This document shows positions 1 through 7,024 of a stretch of DNA of 9,879 nt, piece by piece. Made by a program: the position numbers and the translations under genes. Under the pieces are notes generated by a model, which was not told where the DNA came from, did no database searches, and worked only from the letters and a program-made list of their open reading frames with translations. The first letter of the stretch is position 1. Every line of letters begins with the position of its first letter. Where the stretch lies: NCBI GenBank assembly GCA_900546175.1, contig URBX01000015.1, positions 1-9,879 on the forward strand. The letters run 5' to 3'. This stretch comes from an uncultured Eggerthella sp. (GTDB taxonomy: Bacteria; Actinomycetota; Coriobacteriia; Coriobacteriales; Eggerthellaceae).

Positions 1-17
1 ACTGGAATAATCCCAGT
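1..17 (-). terminator. Possible guaA terminator stem, cut by the window edge
   Basis: Just past the guaA stop on the minus strand there is a small dyad, ACTGG and CCAGT around a 7-base loop, ending at the window edge. If a T-run follows beyond base 1 it would be the guaA terminator. Bases 18-43 hold only AT-rich spacer with a TGATCA palindrome between A and T runs. The stem is short and the decisive T-tract is not visible, so this is a weak call. Confidence 0.25.
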
Positions 18-43
18 TAAAACGGCAAAAATGATCAAAAAAC

Positions 44-1651
44 TCATTCCCACTCAATAGTAGCAGGGGGCTTACTGGTGATGTCGTAGCAAACGCGGTT
101 AGCACCTGGTACTTCAGCAACAATGCGACTTGAGATCTTTGCTAAAACTTCGTAAGGAAGTTTTGCCCAGTCTGCAGTCATAGCATCGCTACTTTCAACA
201 GCACGCAAAATAATAGGACGCTGATAGGTACGTTCGTCACCCATTACGCCAACGCTCTTGATGTCAGGAAGCACTGCAAAGTACTGCCAGCAAGCATGTT
301 CGCTATTACGATCTCCGGTTTCCTGATACAAGCGCTCGTTATAAGCATCAAGCTCTTCACGCACGATAGCGTCAGCATTCTTGAGAATCTCAAGTTTTTC
401 CTTATCTACAGCACCAATAATGCGAATAGCCAAACCAGGACCAGGGAAAGGTTGCCTGTGAACAATATGGTCAGGCAAGCCAAGAGCGGAACCTAATGCA
501 CGAACTTCGTCCTTGAAGAAATGATCCAAAGGTTCAATCAAATCAAAATGAACACCTTCTGGGAAAGGAATCAAGTTGTGATGACTCTTAATGGTCGATG
601 CTTTGCCGCCAGTTTTGCGAGCGCCCGATTCAATAATGTCAGGATAAATAGTTCCCTGAGCCATAAACTGAATTGGCTTTCCGCCTTCAGCTAAATCGTT
701 TGCAACAGTAAAGAACTCATTCCAGAACTGCGTGCCAATAATCTTTCGCTTTGCTTCTGGGTCGGTAACGCCTGCCAATAGGTCAGCATAGCGATCTTCG
801 GCATGAACATGAATGAAGTCTACGTCAAACTGCTTGGTAAATACTTCTTCAACCTCTTCAGGTTCATTTTTGCGAAGAAGGCCATGATTAACAAACACGC
901 ATACCAACTGTTTGCCAATAGCTTTTGCGCAAAGAGCAGCAACAACAGATGAATCAACACCGCCCGACAAGCCAAGGATAACGCGTTTGTCGCCTACTTG
1001 TTTGCGAATTGCAGCAATGGAATCTTCAATGATGGTGTCCATATTCCAGTTAGCTTCAAGGCCGCAGATACCGAACAGGAAGTTGCTCAACAAAGTCTGT
1101 CCATAAGGGGTGTGCTTTACTTCAGGATGATACTGAGTTGCATACAGTTTTCGCTCAGCGCATTCCATTGAAGCAACAGGGCAAATGTCTGTTTTTGCAG
1201 TAACAGTAAAGCCGTCTGGAACAGCGGTAACTGCATCTCGGTGGCTCATCCATACTGTTTGTTCTGCAGGAGTATCTCCATAGAGCTGAGAAGAATTATC
1301 AAGACGGAAAAGGGGAGCAGGGCCGTATTCACCCTTTTCGGTATGGCCTACGGTACCACCTAAGGTAACTGCCATAATTTGCTGACCATAGCAAAAACCG
1401 AGAATAGGAAGTCCAAGATTAAAGATTTCTGGGTCAATTGAAGGAGCATCCTCGGCATATACACTTGCGGGGCCACCACTTAAAATAAGAGCTGAAGGGT
1501 TCATTGCTTTTATTTCTTCAGCGGGAGTATCACAAGGAACAATTTCGGAATATACGTGCAAATCACGCACACGTCTTGCAATGAGCTGGCCATACTGTGC
1601 GCCAAAATCAAGAACGAGTACTTTTTGAGTTCCAGAAGCTTCTTGAGCCAC
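44..1651 (-). CDS. guaA: GMP synthase (glutamine-hydrolysing)
   Basis: Converts XMP to GMP with glutamine and ATP, the last step of guanine nucleotide synthesis, in the cytosol; it releases AMP and pyrophosphate. The 535-residue protein has the full two-part architecture. The N-terminal class I glutamine amidotransferase (about 10-195) has the nucleophile in GFCYGQQ (Cys87) and the partners His175/Glu177 in QYHPE. The ATP pyrophosphatase domain has the P-loop SGGVDSS at 229-235, followed by NHGLLRKNE. The C-terminal dimerisation domain ends in the family-typical DITSKPPATIEWE. Length is normal for the family (about 510-535). The start is GTG at 1649-1651, chosen because AAAGGAG (1658-1664) lies 6 bases before it and because MAQEASG leads straight into the conserved KVLVLDFGAQYGQLIARR. 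It is transcribed divergently from the PAP2 gene. All key residues are present. Confidence 0.97.
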   Translation of the reverse strand: MAQEASGTQKVLVLDFGAQYGQLIARRVRDLHVYSEIVPCDTPAEEIKAMNPSALILSGGPASVYAEDAPSIDPEIFNLGLPILGFCYGQQIMAVTLGGTVGHTEKGEYGPAPLFRLDNSSQLYGDTPAEQTVWMSHRDAVTAVPDGFTVTAKTDICPVASMECAERKLYATQYHPEVKHTPYGQTLLSNFLFGICGLEANWNMDTIIEDSIAAIRKQVGDKRVILGLSGGVDSSVVAALCAKAIGKQLVCVFVNHGLLRKNEPEEVEEVFTKQFDVDFIHVHAEDRYADLLAGVTDPEAKRKIIGTQFWNEFFTVANDLAEGGKPIQFMAQGTIYPDIIESGARKTGGKASTIKSHHNLIPFPEGVHFDLIEPLDHFFKDEVRALGSALGLPDHIVHRQPFPGPGLAIRIIGAVDKEKLEILKNADAIVREELDAYNERLYQETGDRNSEHACWQYFAVLPDIKSVGVMGDERTYQRPIILRAVESSDAMTADWAKLPYEVLAKISSRIVAEVPGANRVCYDITSKPPATIEWE

Positions 1652-1657
1652 AATACA

Positions 1658-1664
1658 CTCCTTT
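1658..1664 (-). promoter_or_regulatory. guaA ribosome binding site fixing a GTG start
   Basis: On the minus strand AAAGGAG stands 6 bases before GTG (1651-1649). No in-frame ATG has comparable spacing to a Shine-Dalgarno sequence, so this site decides the start. A TAAGAT hexamer on the minus strand (plus 1695-1700) could be the guaA -10 element, giving a leader of about 35 bases, but I see no matching -35 at 16-18 bases. Confidence 0.7.
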
Positions 1665-1707
1665 GTTTCGAGAGGGTAATTTCTGTATCCAAATATCTTA
1701 CACGATG

Positions 1708-1726
1708 AAAGGCCTCATGAACCTTT
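1708..1726. promoter_or_regulatory. Imperfect dyad in the divergent guaA/PAP2 spacer
   Basis: AAAGG (1708-1712) and CCTTT (1722-1726) flank a 9-base centre containing the palindrome TCATGA. It lies just upstream of the guaA -10 candidate and close to a weak plus-strand promoter candidate (TTGCAA 1725-1730, 18 bases, TATTGT 1749-1754). A regulator site shared by both genes is possible, but the arms are short and may be chance. Confidence 0.2.
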
Positions 1727-1756
1727 GCAAGCGTCAAACACTAATTCTTATTGTGA

Positions 1757-1833
1757 GTTTTTTAGGAATTCTAGTCCATAAAAAACGTGCGGTGATAGAG
1801 TTTGAATCCGCAAAGTGCGCATTTGAAGCGCAC
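1757..1833 (+). promoter_or_regulatory. Structured leader of the PAP2 gene: three consecutive stem-loops
   Basis: Three stems can be read one after another on the plus strand. Stem 1 pairs GTTTTTTAGG (1757-1766) with CC-A-TAAAAAAC (1776-1786), ten pairs with one bulged A and a 9-base loop. Stem 2 pairs TGCGG (1788-1792) with CCGCA (1808-1812), with a 15-base loop. Stem 3 pairs GTGCGC (1815-1820) with GCGCAC (1828-1833), a perfect six-pair GC-rich stem with a 7-base loop. The last base of stem 3 is next to the Shine-Dalgarno AGGAAGG at 1834. Stem 1 has a T-run on its 5' side and an A-run on its 3' side, so it is not an ordinary rho-independent terminator for this strand. The structures are seen in sequence; a regulatory role is inference and no known riboswitch class is recognised. 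Confidence 0.45.
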
Positions 1834-1840
1834 AGGAAGG
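1834..1840 (+). promoter_or_regulatory. Ribosome binding site of the PAP2 gene, decides the start
   Basis: AGGAAGG lies 8 bases before the ATG at 1849. The same reading frame is open back to 1597, with ATGs at 1705 and 1717, but neither has a comparable site. This points to 1849 as the true start. Confidence 0.8.
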
Positions 1841-1848
1841 TTGGTAGT

Positions 1849-3084
1849 ATGGAATTAACCGCAGCAGCCGCATGTATTACGAGTGTTTTCGCTGGTTTTG
1901 ATTATCAGATATTAAGTCTTTTTCATCAGTTGGAACTGATGGCAGGTTCAATCCTTACCCCGCTTGCGCAAGTTATTACGTTAGTGGGCGAAAAGGGAGC
2001 AATTTTTCTCTTAGCGGGCATTATCTGCCTCTTTTTTAAGAGAACCAGAAGAATGGGTTTCGGAATCATTCTGGCAATTGCAATCTGTTTCGTGATAAAT
2101 AATCTCTTCATTAAAGATTTTGTATGTCGTCCGCGACCATTTGAGTATTCAGATACCTTCAATAGTTGGTGGATTGCGGCTGGTGCTTATCCTGAAGACT
2201 CCTATTCATTCCCATCGGGTCATGTTGCCGCAGCTGCTGCAGCAATGATGGTGTATTTGATGCATAGGCGCCATTTCTTAAACTTCTTGTTTGCGCTTTT
2301 GGTTGTATTACTTATGGGTTCAAGCCGTATGTATCTTATGGGTCACTATCCAAGTGATGTCTTGGGCGGCATTTTGGTGGGTGTTGTGGCAGGTCTTCTT
2401 GGCTATGGTATTGTGCAGCTTATTTGGAATGCTGTTTGGAAAAAACGGGGAGGAGCTCAGGCTCTTCAAAATGCAGGCTATAGACCAAACAGGGGAACCC
2501 AGTTTGAAATTCCTATGGGAGCTCCAAAACCTTCTCGTGCACAAGGTACGAGTCCTTTTGCCGCTGAAGCACTCAATGATCCTATGAATTTTTCTGCTGG
2601 TGGTGCTATTGCCACCAACTCAAGCACCATGTCATTTAGGGCAGTACCTGATCAAAGCCAGTATCCAGACACTTATCAACCTGCTGGCAATCAGCAGGGC
2701 TATCAGGGCGGCTACCAAGACGGATTCCAGCAGGGCGGCTACCAAGCTGGCTACCAGGGTGACTTCGGTCAATCTAACCAAGCTAGCCAAACTTATCCCC
2801 GCCCTCAGCAGTCATATACTCCTGCTGCGCAAACTGCAGCGTTCCAAGCATATTATGGCAATACGGAGTACGCTCATTCAGGAAAAACCGCAGAGCTTAA
2901 CACTGCTTCAACTACCGAGTTTAGTGCTTATTTGCATCCCGAAAACAAGCCGGGCAATTCGCCTGCAGGAAATGCTGGCAATAATTCGTCTCTAAACGGC
3001 AGTGGATTTGCTCGCGCATCAAATCAGAGTGCTCAGGCGTATTCTCGCCAGAACTATAAAGCACGCAACAGAAAAGATAAATAG
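1849..3084 (+). CDS. Membrane PAP2-family phosphatase with a disordered Q/Y/G-rich tail
   Basis: Integral membrane acid phosphatase of the type-2 phosphatidic acid phosphatase superfamily, 411 residues from the ATG behind AGGAAGG. All three signature motifs are present. C1 is K89-x6-R96-P97 (KDFVCRPRP). C2 is PSGH at 122-125. C3 is S159-R160-x5-H166-x3-D170 (SRMYLMGHYPSD). Several hydrophobic spans (about 30-63, 70-88, 126-137, 143-158, 171-195) make a multi-pass membrane domain ending near 197. Family members dephosphorylate lipid phosphates such as undecaprenyl pyrophosphate or phosphatidylglycerophosphate; the actual substrate cannot be told from sequence. Residues about 198-411 form a long low-complexity tail rich in Q, N, G, S, A and Y, with short repeats at 283-306 and a basic end (KARNRKDK). 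Typical members are about 170-250 residues, so the tail nearly doubles the protein. After the last membrane span it is probably cytosolic. Confidence 0.88.
   Translation: MELTAAAACITSVFAGFDYQILSLFHQLELMAGSILTPLAQVITLVGEKGAIFLLAGIICLFFKRTRRMGFGIILAIAICFVINNLFIKDFVCRPRPFEYSDTFNSWWIAAGAYPEDSYSFPSGHVAAAAAAMMVYLMHRRHFLNFLFALLVVLLMGSSRMYLMGHYPSDVLGGILVGVVAGLLGYGIVQLIWNAVWKKRGGAQALQNAGYRPNRGTQFEIPMGAPKPSRAQGTSPFAAEALNDPMNFSAGGAIATNSSTMSFRAVPDQSQYPDTYQPAGNQQGYQGGYQDGFQQGGYQAGYQGDFGQSNQASQTYPRPQQSYTPAAQTAAFQAYYGNTEYAHSGKTAELNTASTTEFSAYLHPENKPGNSPAGNAGNNSSLNGSGFARASNQSAQAYSRQNYKARNRKDK
2695..2766 (+). repeat. Short tandem-like Gln-Gly-Tyr repeat inside the PAP2 tail
   Basis: This stretch encodes repeated units of the type QGGYQ, QDGFQ and QAGYQ, with similar codons recurring (GGCGGCTACCAA, CAGGGC). 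It lies wholly within the disordered tail (residues 283-306) and keeps the frame, so unit number could vary between strains by slippage without breaking the gene. It looks like expansion of a Gln/Gly/aromatic-rich disordered segment and not a folded domain. Confidence 0.6.
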
Positions 3085-3086
3085 CG

Positions 3087-3092
3087 TATAAT
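3087..3092 (+). promoter_or_regulatory. TATAAT -10 candidate just after the PAP2 stop
   Basis: A perfect TATAAT begins three bases after the PAP2 stop codon. Sixteen to eighteen bases upstream there is only GCAACA/CGCAAC, a poor -35. If used, the transcript would start near 3099 and have a leader of about 120 bases containing both the GC-rich REP-like sequence and the terminator hairpin before pcrA. Confidence 0.3.
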
Positions 3093-3109
3093 ACATCACT
3101 CTCTGCTCA

Positions 3110-3150
3110 TTTTTTACCTGTCCTGGGACGGGGTCAGTCAGGCAGAAAAA
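3110..3150. repeat. GC-rich REP-like palindromic element between PAP2 and pcrA
   Basis: A 30-base GC-rich core lies between a T6 run (3110-3115) and an A5 run (3146-3150) in otherwise AT-rich spacer. Within it CCTGTC (3117-3122) pairs with GACGGG (3127-3132), one G-T wobble, around a CTGG loop. The outer ends are roughly inverted as well (ACCTG at 3116-3120 against CAGGCAG at 3139-3145). On the minus strand it reads CTGACCCCGTCCCAGG. Dispersed bacterial repeats of this general look (GTCCC/GGGAC palindromes, some linked to REP-associated tyrosine transposases) are known. Only one copy is visible here, so repeat status is inference. Confidence 0.4.
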
Positions 3151-3153
3151 GTA

Positions 3154-3162
3154 TGGAATAAT
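3154..3162 (+). promoter_or_regulatory. Extended -10 promoter candidate for pcrA
   Basis: TGGAATAAT fits an extended -10 element (TGn followed by a hexamer with 5 of 6 matches to TATAAT); no good -35 is visible. Transcription would start about 3168-3170, inside the 5' arm of the following hairpin, so the pcrA message would begin with that stem-loop. It is one of two promoter candidates in this spacer, and both read into the hairpin. Confidence 0.3.
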
Positions 3163-3163
3163 T

Positions 3164-3196
3164 AAAAACCGTGAGTTTTCTAGCTCACGGTTTTTT
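3164..3196 (+). terminator. Strong hairpin with T-run directly before pcrA
   Basis: AAAAACCGTGAG (3164-3175) pairs perfectly with CTCACGGTTTTT (3184-3195) around an 8-base loop, and six Ts follow the GC part. This is a textbook rho-independent terminator, most simply for the PAP2 gene, and the A-run on the other side makes it potentially bidirectional. The pcrA start codon is only 25 bases away, so pcrA transcription must start within or before this structure. Confidence 0.85.
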
Positions 3197-3220
3197 GTCG
3201 ATTCTCTAAGGAAATTGGTA

Positions 3221-5551
3221 ATGCCAATAGATTTAACTACACTTAATAATCCACAGCGTGAAGCCGTTGAATGCACGGAAGGCCCGTTGCTTGTTCTCGC
3301 AGGAGCTGGCTCGGGAAAAACGCGCGTGCTAACCCATCGCATTGCTCACATTATCGAGCAGGGGAAAGCCGCTCCATGGGAAATAATGGCTATCACCTTT
3401 ACCAATAAGGCTGCAGCAGAAATGCGTGAGCGTTTAGGGGGCCTTATTGGCCAAAGCGCTCGCGGAATGTGGGTTTCCACCTTCCATAGTATGTGTGTGC
3501 GAATTTTGCGTGCAGACTGCGACCGCTTGGGCTTTCATAAAGGATTCACTATTTATGACGATGATGATTCGAATCGTTTAGTGAAACAAATTATGCAGGA
3601 GCTCAACATTGATCCAAAACGATATCCTATCCCCGCCATTCGAAATCGTATATCTCATGAGAAGAATAACTTGGTTACCGCAGAGGTGTTTGATAATCAG
3701 GCATCTGATTTCATGGGAAAAATGGTTGCTCCGGTGTATCTTCGTTTGCAAAAGCGCATGAAAGAGATGAATGCGTTCGACTTCGACGATCTTTTACTCT
3801 ACACCTATCTGCTCTTTAAGTATCATCCCGATGTTCTAGAGGCTTACCAGAATCGTTTTCGCTACATTCTGGTAGATGAGTATCAGGACACAAACCATGC
3901 ACAGTACCAACTTACCAAGATGCTTGCGGCAAAGTATCGCAATATTATGGTTGTAGGTGACGATGACCAGTCAATTTATTCTTGGCGCGGTGCTGATTTG
4001 CGTAATATCTTGGATTTTGAGAAAGACTATGCCGAAGCGCACGTGGTAAAGCTGGAAGAAAACTATCGTTCAACAGGAAATATCTTGGCAGCTGCTAATG
4101 CGGTTATTGCCAATAACGCTACCCGCAAACAAAAGAAACTGTTTACTTCTGCAGAAGACGGAGAAAAAATTTCAATTTACACTGCTACCGACGAACGTGA
4201 TGAAGGTCGTTGGATTGCGGGTGAAATTGAAAAACGCCACGCTGCAGGCCATCCGTATAACGAAATAGCGGTGTTCTACCGCACAAATGCTCAGAGTCGT
4301 ATGTTGGAAGATATGTTCTTACGCGCAGGCGTGCCTTATAGGTTGGTAGGGGGCACCCGATTCTTTGATCGTCAGGAAATTCGCGATGTTATGGCGTACC
4401 TCAATTTGGTAGTTAATCCAGCAAATGACGTAGCTGCTCATCGTATTATTAATGTTCCTCGACGCGGTATTGGCAAGGCAACTATTGATCATATTGATAT
4501 GCTTGCGCGTGAATGCTCATGCACTTTTTTGCAGGCTGCTGAGCTTTGCATAGCTGATGAAGAAATTCGCCCTCAAACAAGAAGAGCTATTGGGGAATTC
4601 ACAGGCCTTATTCGTGAAGCTCAAACGTATTCGGGAGATTTGCGAAAAGTTGTAGAGACCATCATTGATAAGGCAGGTATCATTCAGGTTTATCAAAACG
4701 CCGGTACTGATGAGGCTGAAGGTCGTATTGAAAACATTAAGGAATTCTTTGGTGTAGTTGAGGAGTATGCTCAGTCCCACGAAGATGCGAAAGCTTTGTT
4801 TGAGGCGCCAACTGCTCAAACCGAACAATCTTTTGAAGAAGATGAGCCACCAGTGCGCTCTTTCCAGGCAAACTCTCTTGCAGACTTTACCGAATGGGTA
4901 ACGTTGCGTACCGATATGGATTCTATGGCAGAAGATGGTGCAGCGGTAACGCTGATGACTATCCATTCGTCAAAAGGTCTTGAATATGACGTAGTCTTTG
5001 TTGCGGGCATGGAGGAATCTTTATTCCCTCATGGTAATTCGTCTATGGACCCGCAAGGTTTGGAAGAGGAACGCAGATTGGCCTATGTTGCTATTACGCG
5101 TGCGCGAAAGCGCTTGTATCTCACCTGCGCCTTTACCCGTAGAATTTTTGGTCAGACTACCGCAAATCCTGTTTCTCGCTTTATTTCCGAAATACCACCT
5201 ACCTTGCGCTCCACTATTGGCACTGGTTCTGCAGGCTTTTCTGGATCTGGTTGGGAAAAGAGGGGAAGCAGGCGTGGAATTGCAGGTTCTGGCTCTGAAG
5301 CGGGAGGTGGTCGCGTTTTTGGTGCATCAAGCTCTTCTGGATCTTCAAGCTTCAAGGAACGCTCTGCTGTGTCCCATAAGAAGCAAGCAGCAAAAATGAC
5401 TTTTGCGGTTGGTGACGAAGTAGATCACAAGGTATTTGGCAGAGGTACTGTTAAGAAAGTTGAAGGCGACACACTTCACATTAGGTTTAAAAAGACGGGC
5501 CAAACCAAGAAACTGCTTAAGGATTATGCACCAATAGTAAAAATTGGATAG
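3221..5551 (+). CDS. pcrA: ATP-dependent DNA helicase PcrA (UvrD/Rep family)
   Basis: Superfamily 1A 3'-5' helicase, acting in repair, removal of RecA filaments and conflicts with RNA polymerase. The ATG at 3221 has AAGGA eight bases before it; the in-frame TTG at 3215 is too close to that site. The 776-residue product has every motif. These are I GAGSGKT 28-34, Ia TFTNKAAAEM 59-68, II DEYQDT 219-224, III GDDDQSIYSWRGA 246-258, IV NYRSTGNIL 281-289, V TIHSSKGLEYD 580-590 and VI RRLAYVAITRARKR 618-631. An acidic stretch (about 529-545) lies in the 2B region. Residues about 663-725 are a Gly/Ser-rich linker. The end (726-776, FAVGDEVDHKVFGRGTVKKV) matches the C-terminal Tudor-like domain by which PcrA contacts RNA polymerase. 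The next gene follows after 43 bases with no terminator, suggesting one operon. Confidence 0.96.
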   Translation: MPIDLTTLNNPQREAVECTEGPLLVLAGAGSGKTRVLTHRIAHIIEQGKAAPWEIMAITFTNKAAAEMRERLGGLIGQSARGMWVSTFHSMCVRILRADCDRLGFHKGFTIYDDDDSNRLVKQIMQELNIDPKRYPIPAIRNRISHEKNNLVTAEVFDNQASDFMGKMVAPVYLRLQKRMKEMNAFDFDDLLLYTYLLFKYHPDVLEAYQNRFRYILVDEYQDTNHAQYQLTKMLAAKYRNIMVVGDDDQSIYSWRGADLRNILDFEKDYAEAHVVKLEENYRSTGNILAAANAVIANNATRKQKKLFTSAEDGEKISIYTATDERDEGRWIAGEIEKRHAAGHPYNEIAVFYRTNAQSRMLEDMFLRAGVPYRLVGGTRFFDRQEIRDVMAYLNLVVNPANDVAAHRIINVPRRGIGKATIDHIDMLARECSCTFLQAAELCIADEEIRPQTRRAIGEFTGLIREAQTYSGDLRKVVETIIDKAGIIQVYQNAGTDEAEGRIENIKEFFGVVEEYAQSHEDAKALFEAPTAQTEQSFEEDEPPVRSFQANSLADFTEWVTLRTDMDSMAEDGAAVTLMTIHSSKGLEYDVVFVAGMEESLFPHGNSSMDPQGLEEERRLAYVAITRARKRLYLTCAFTRRIFGQTTANPVSRFISEIPPTLRSTIGTGSAGFSGSGWEKRGSRRGIAGSGSEAGGGRVFGASSSSGSSSFKERSAVSHKKQAAKMTFAVGDEVDHKVFGRGTVKKVEGDTLHIRFKKTGQTKKLLKDYAPIVKIG

Positions 5552-5583
5552 TATGGTAAAAGAACCGTTTTAGGGTCTTGTTT

Positions 5584-5589
5584 AGGAGG
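5584..5589 (+). promoter_or_regulatory. Full-consensus ribosome binding site of ppaC
   Basis: AGGAGG five bases before the ATG at 5595 is the best Shine-Dalgarno sequence in the window and fixes the start. It lies in the 43-base gap after pcrA, in which I see neither a terminator nor a promoter. Confidence 0.8.
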
Positions 5590-5594
5590 TTAAC

Positions 5595-6965
5595 ATGGCT
5601 ACTCCCGTTCTTGTTGTTGGTCATAAAAATCCCGACAATGATTCAATTTCTGCCGCAATTGGCTATGCTTATTTGAAAAACCAATTGATGAAATGCGAAT
5701 TAGAAGTAAATCCTGATGCAGAGGAATTAGAGTATATTCCGGTTCGTTTGGGGCCTCTTCCAGAGGAAAGTGAATCTATTCTTGAGCAGTATGGTGTAGA
5801 AAAACCCGATACGCTCACTCATGTGCATGCGCGCGTAAGCGACGTAATGAGCTCTCCTGTTATTACTGTTCCTTACAATGCACCTCTTTGGCGTGCAGGG
5901 CGCATTCTTCGCAAACATAATATTCGTGCTTTAGTGGTGGTAGATGACGAAGGAAAGTACGAAGGTCTCATTTCAACGCGCATGATTGCGGAGCGTTATA
6001 TTTCTGCAACTGATACAGCAACGTCTGATGGTCCAGTAGATACGCTTGCTATTGCAAACGATTTAATTAGCTCCTTGTCTCAGCCTGTTTCTGATTTTTA
6101 CGAAAGTGAAGTGCTGGTCTTGAATGCCAGTGGCTTGCTTAAAGAAGCGGTGGGGGATTTAATGGCCAGTGATTTGCGCGAAGCAGTTGTTCTTGACAAA
6201 GAGGGCTATGCCATTGGTGTTGTAACGCGCTCTGATATTGCTACCAATCCAAAACGCAAGGTGATTTTGGTTGATCATAATGAGAAGAGCCAGGCAGTAA
6301 ACGGAATTAGCGAAGCAGAGGTTTTGGAAATTATTGACCATCATCGAATTGGTGATATCTCTACCGTAAAACCAATTCGCTTTATTAATTTGCCGGTTGG
6401 CTCTACGGCAACTATTGTCACCATGCAATTCCGTGAGCATGGTATTGAGATTCCAAAAAGCATTGCAGCGGTTCTGCTTTCAGCAGTCATGACCGATACT
6501 ATTATTTTGAAATCTCCAACTACAACTGAAACCGACCGTGCACAGGTGCAGTATCTGGCAAAAATTGTAGACGTTGACCCTACTGAATTTGGCTTAATGG
6601 TGTTTAAGTGCCGTGCGTCTGATGCAGAGCTTGATACTAAGACTTTAGTATGCGCAGACTCTAAAGAATTCCAAATTGGTGATGATGTGGTTCTTATTGC
6701 TCAGCACGAAACGGTAACCCTGGACCTAGTTCTTGAAAGGGAAGAGGAGCTGAGAGAGTATCTCCGTGGCCTCGTAGAATCAAAGGGCTATTCTTATGCG
6801 CTTCTTTTGGTAACTGATATTTTTGCAGAAGGAAGTCAGTTTATTGTTGAAGGTGATCATCACGCAATTGATCACGAGTTCGGTATCGATACTTCGAAAA
6901 GTGTTTGGGTCCCAGGAATTCTTTCAAGAAAGAAGCAGGTTGCAGCACGTTTGTTAGGTGCATAA
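5595..6965 (+). CDS. ppaC: Mn-dependent family II inorganic pyrophosphatase with CBS domains
   Basis: Hydrolyses pyrophosphate to phosphate in the cytosol, pulling biosynthetic reactions such as those of guaA and panC forward. The 456 residues show the DHH-type catalytic core split by a regulatory insert. The first metal motif GHKNPDNDS has His10, Asp14 and Asp16. Two CBS motifs follow, about 82-137 and a more diverged one about 166-217. The core resumes with VDHNE (227-230), DHHR (248-251) and TDTIILKSPTTT (300-311), and the C-terminal DHHA2 part ends with substrate-binding SRKKQ (444-448). CBS-PPases are known to bind adenine nucleotides, with inhibition by AMP/ADP and activation by ATP or diadenosine polyphosphates. 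The DRTGG domain found between the CBS motifs in some clostridial members is absent: only about 30 residues separate them. The Eggerthella lenta enzyme also lacks it. It is probably co-transcribed with pcrA and ends at a strong terminator. Confidence 0.93.
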   Translation: MATPVLVVGHKNPDNDSISAAIGYAYLKNQLMKCELEVNPDAEELEYIPVRLGPLPEESESILEQYGVEKPDTLTHVHARVSDVMSSPVITVPYNAPLWRAGRILRKHNIRALVVVDDEGKYEGLISTRMIAERYISATDTATSDGPVDTLAIANDLISSLSQPVSDFYESEVLVLNASGLLKEAVGDLMASDLREAVVLDKEGYAIGVVTRSDIATNPKRKVILVDHNEKSQAVNGISEAEVLEIIDHHRIGDISTVKPIRFINLPVGSTATIVTMQFREHGIEIPKSIAAVLLSAVMTDTIILKSPTTTETDRAQVQYLAKIVDVDPTEFGLMVFKCRASDAELDTKTLVCADSKEFQIGDDVVLIAQHETVTLDLVLEREEELREYLRGLVESKGYSYALLLVTDIFAEGSQFIVEGDHHAIDHEFGIDTSKSVWVPGILSRKKQVAARLLGA

Positions 6966-6970
6966 ACCAT

Positions 6971-7010
6971 AAGTCAAAAAGGACACCCGTTTGGGTGTCC
7001 TTTTTGACTT
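6971..7010. terminator. Perfect 18-bp bidirectional terminator between ppaC and panD
   Basis: AAGTCAAAAAGGACACCC (6971-6988) pairs base for base with GGGTGTCCTTTTTGACTT (6993-7010) around a GTTT loop. The A5/T5 blocks flank the GC part symmetrically, so a T-run follows the GC stem on either strand. It lies 5 bases after the ppaC stop and 14 bases after the panD stop read from the other side. It therefore ends both converging transcription units. Confidence 0.95.
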
Positions 7011-7024
7011 AAAACCAGACTCTC

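Noticed and set aside
1597..1848. Upstream extension of the PAP2 reading frame, including a hydrophobic stretch after ATGs at 1705 and 1717
   Set aside because: No Shine-Dalgarno precedes those ATGs, the segment overlaps the guaA start region and the stem-loop leader, and the ATG at 1849 has a strong site and leads directly into the membrane domain. An extra N-terminal membrane span cannot be fully excluded.
3215..3220. TTG start of pcrA at 3215
   Set aside because: It lies only two bases after AAGGA; the ATG at 3221 has normal spacing.
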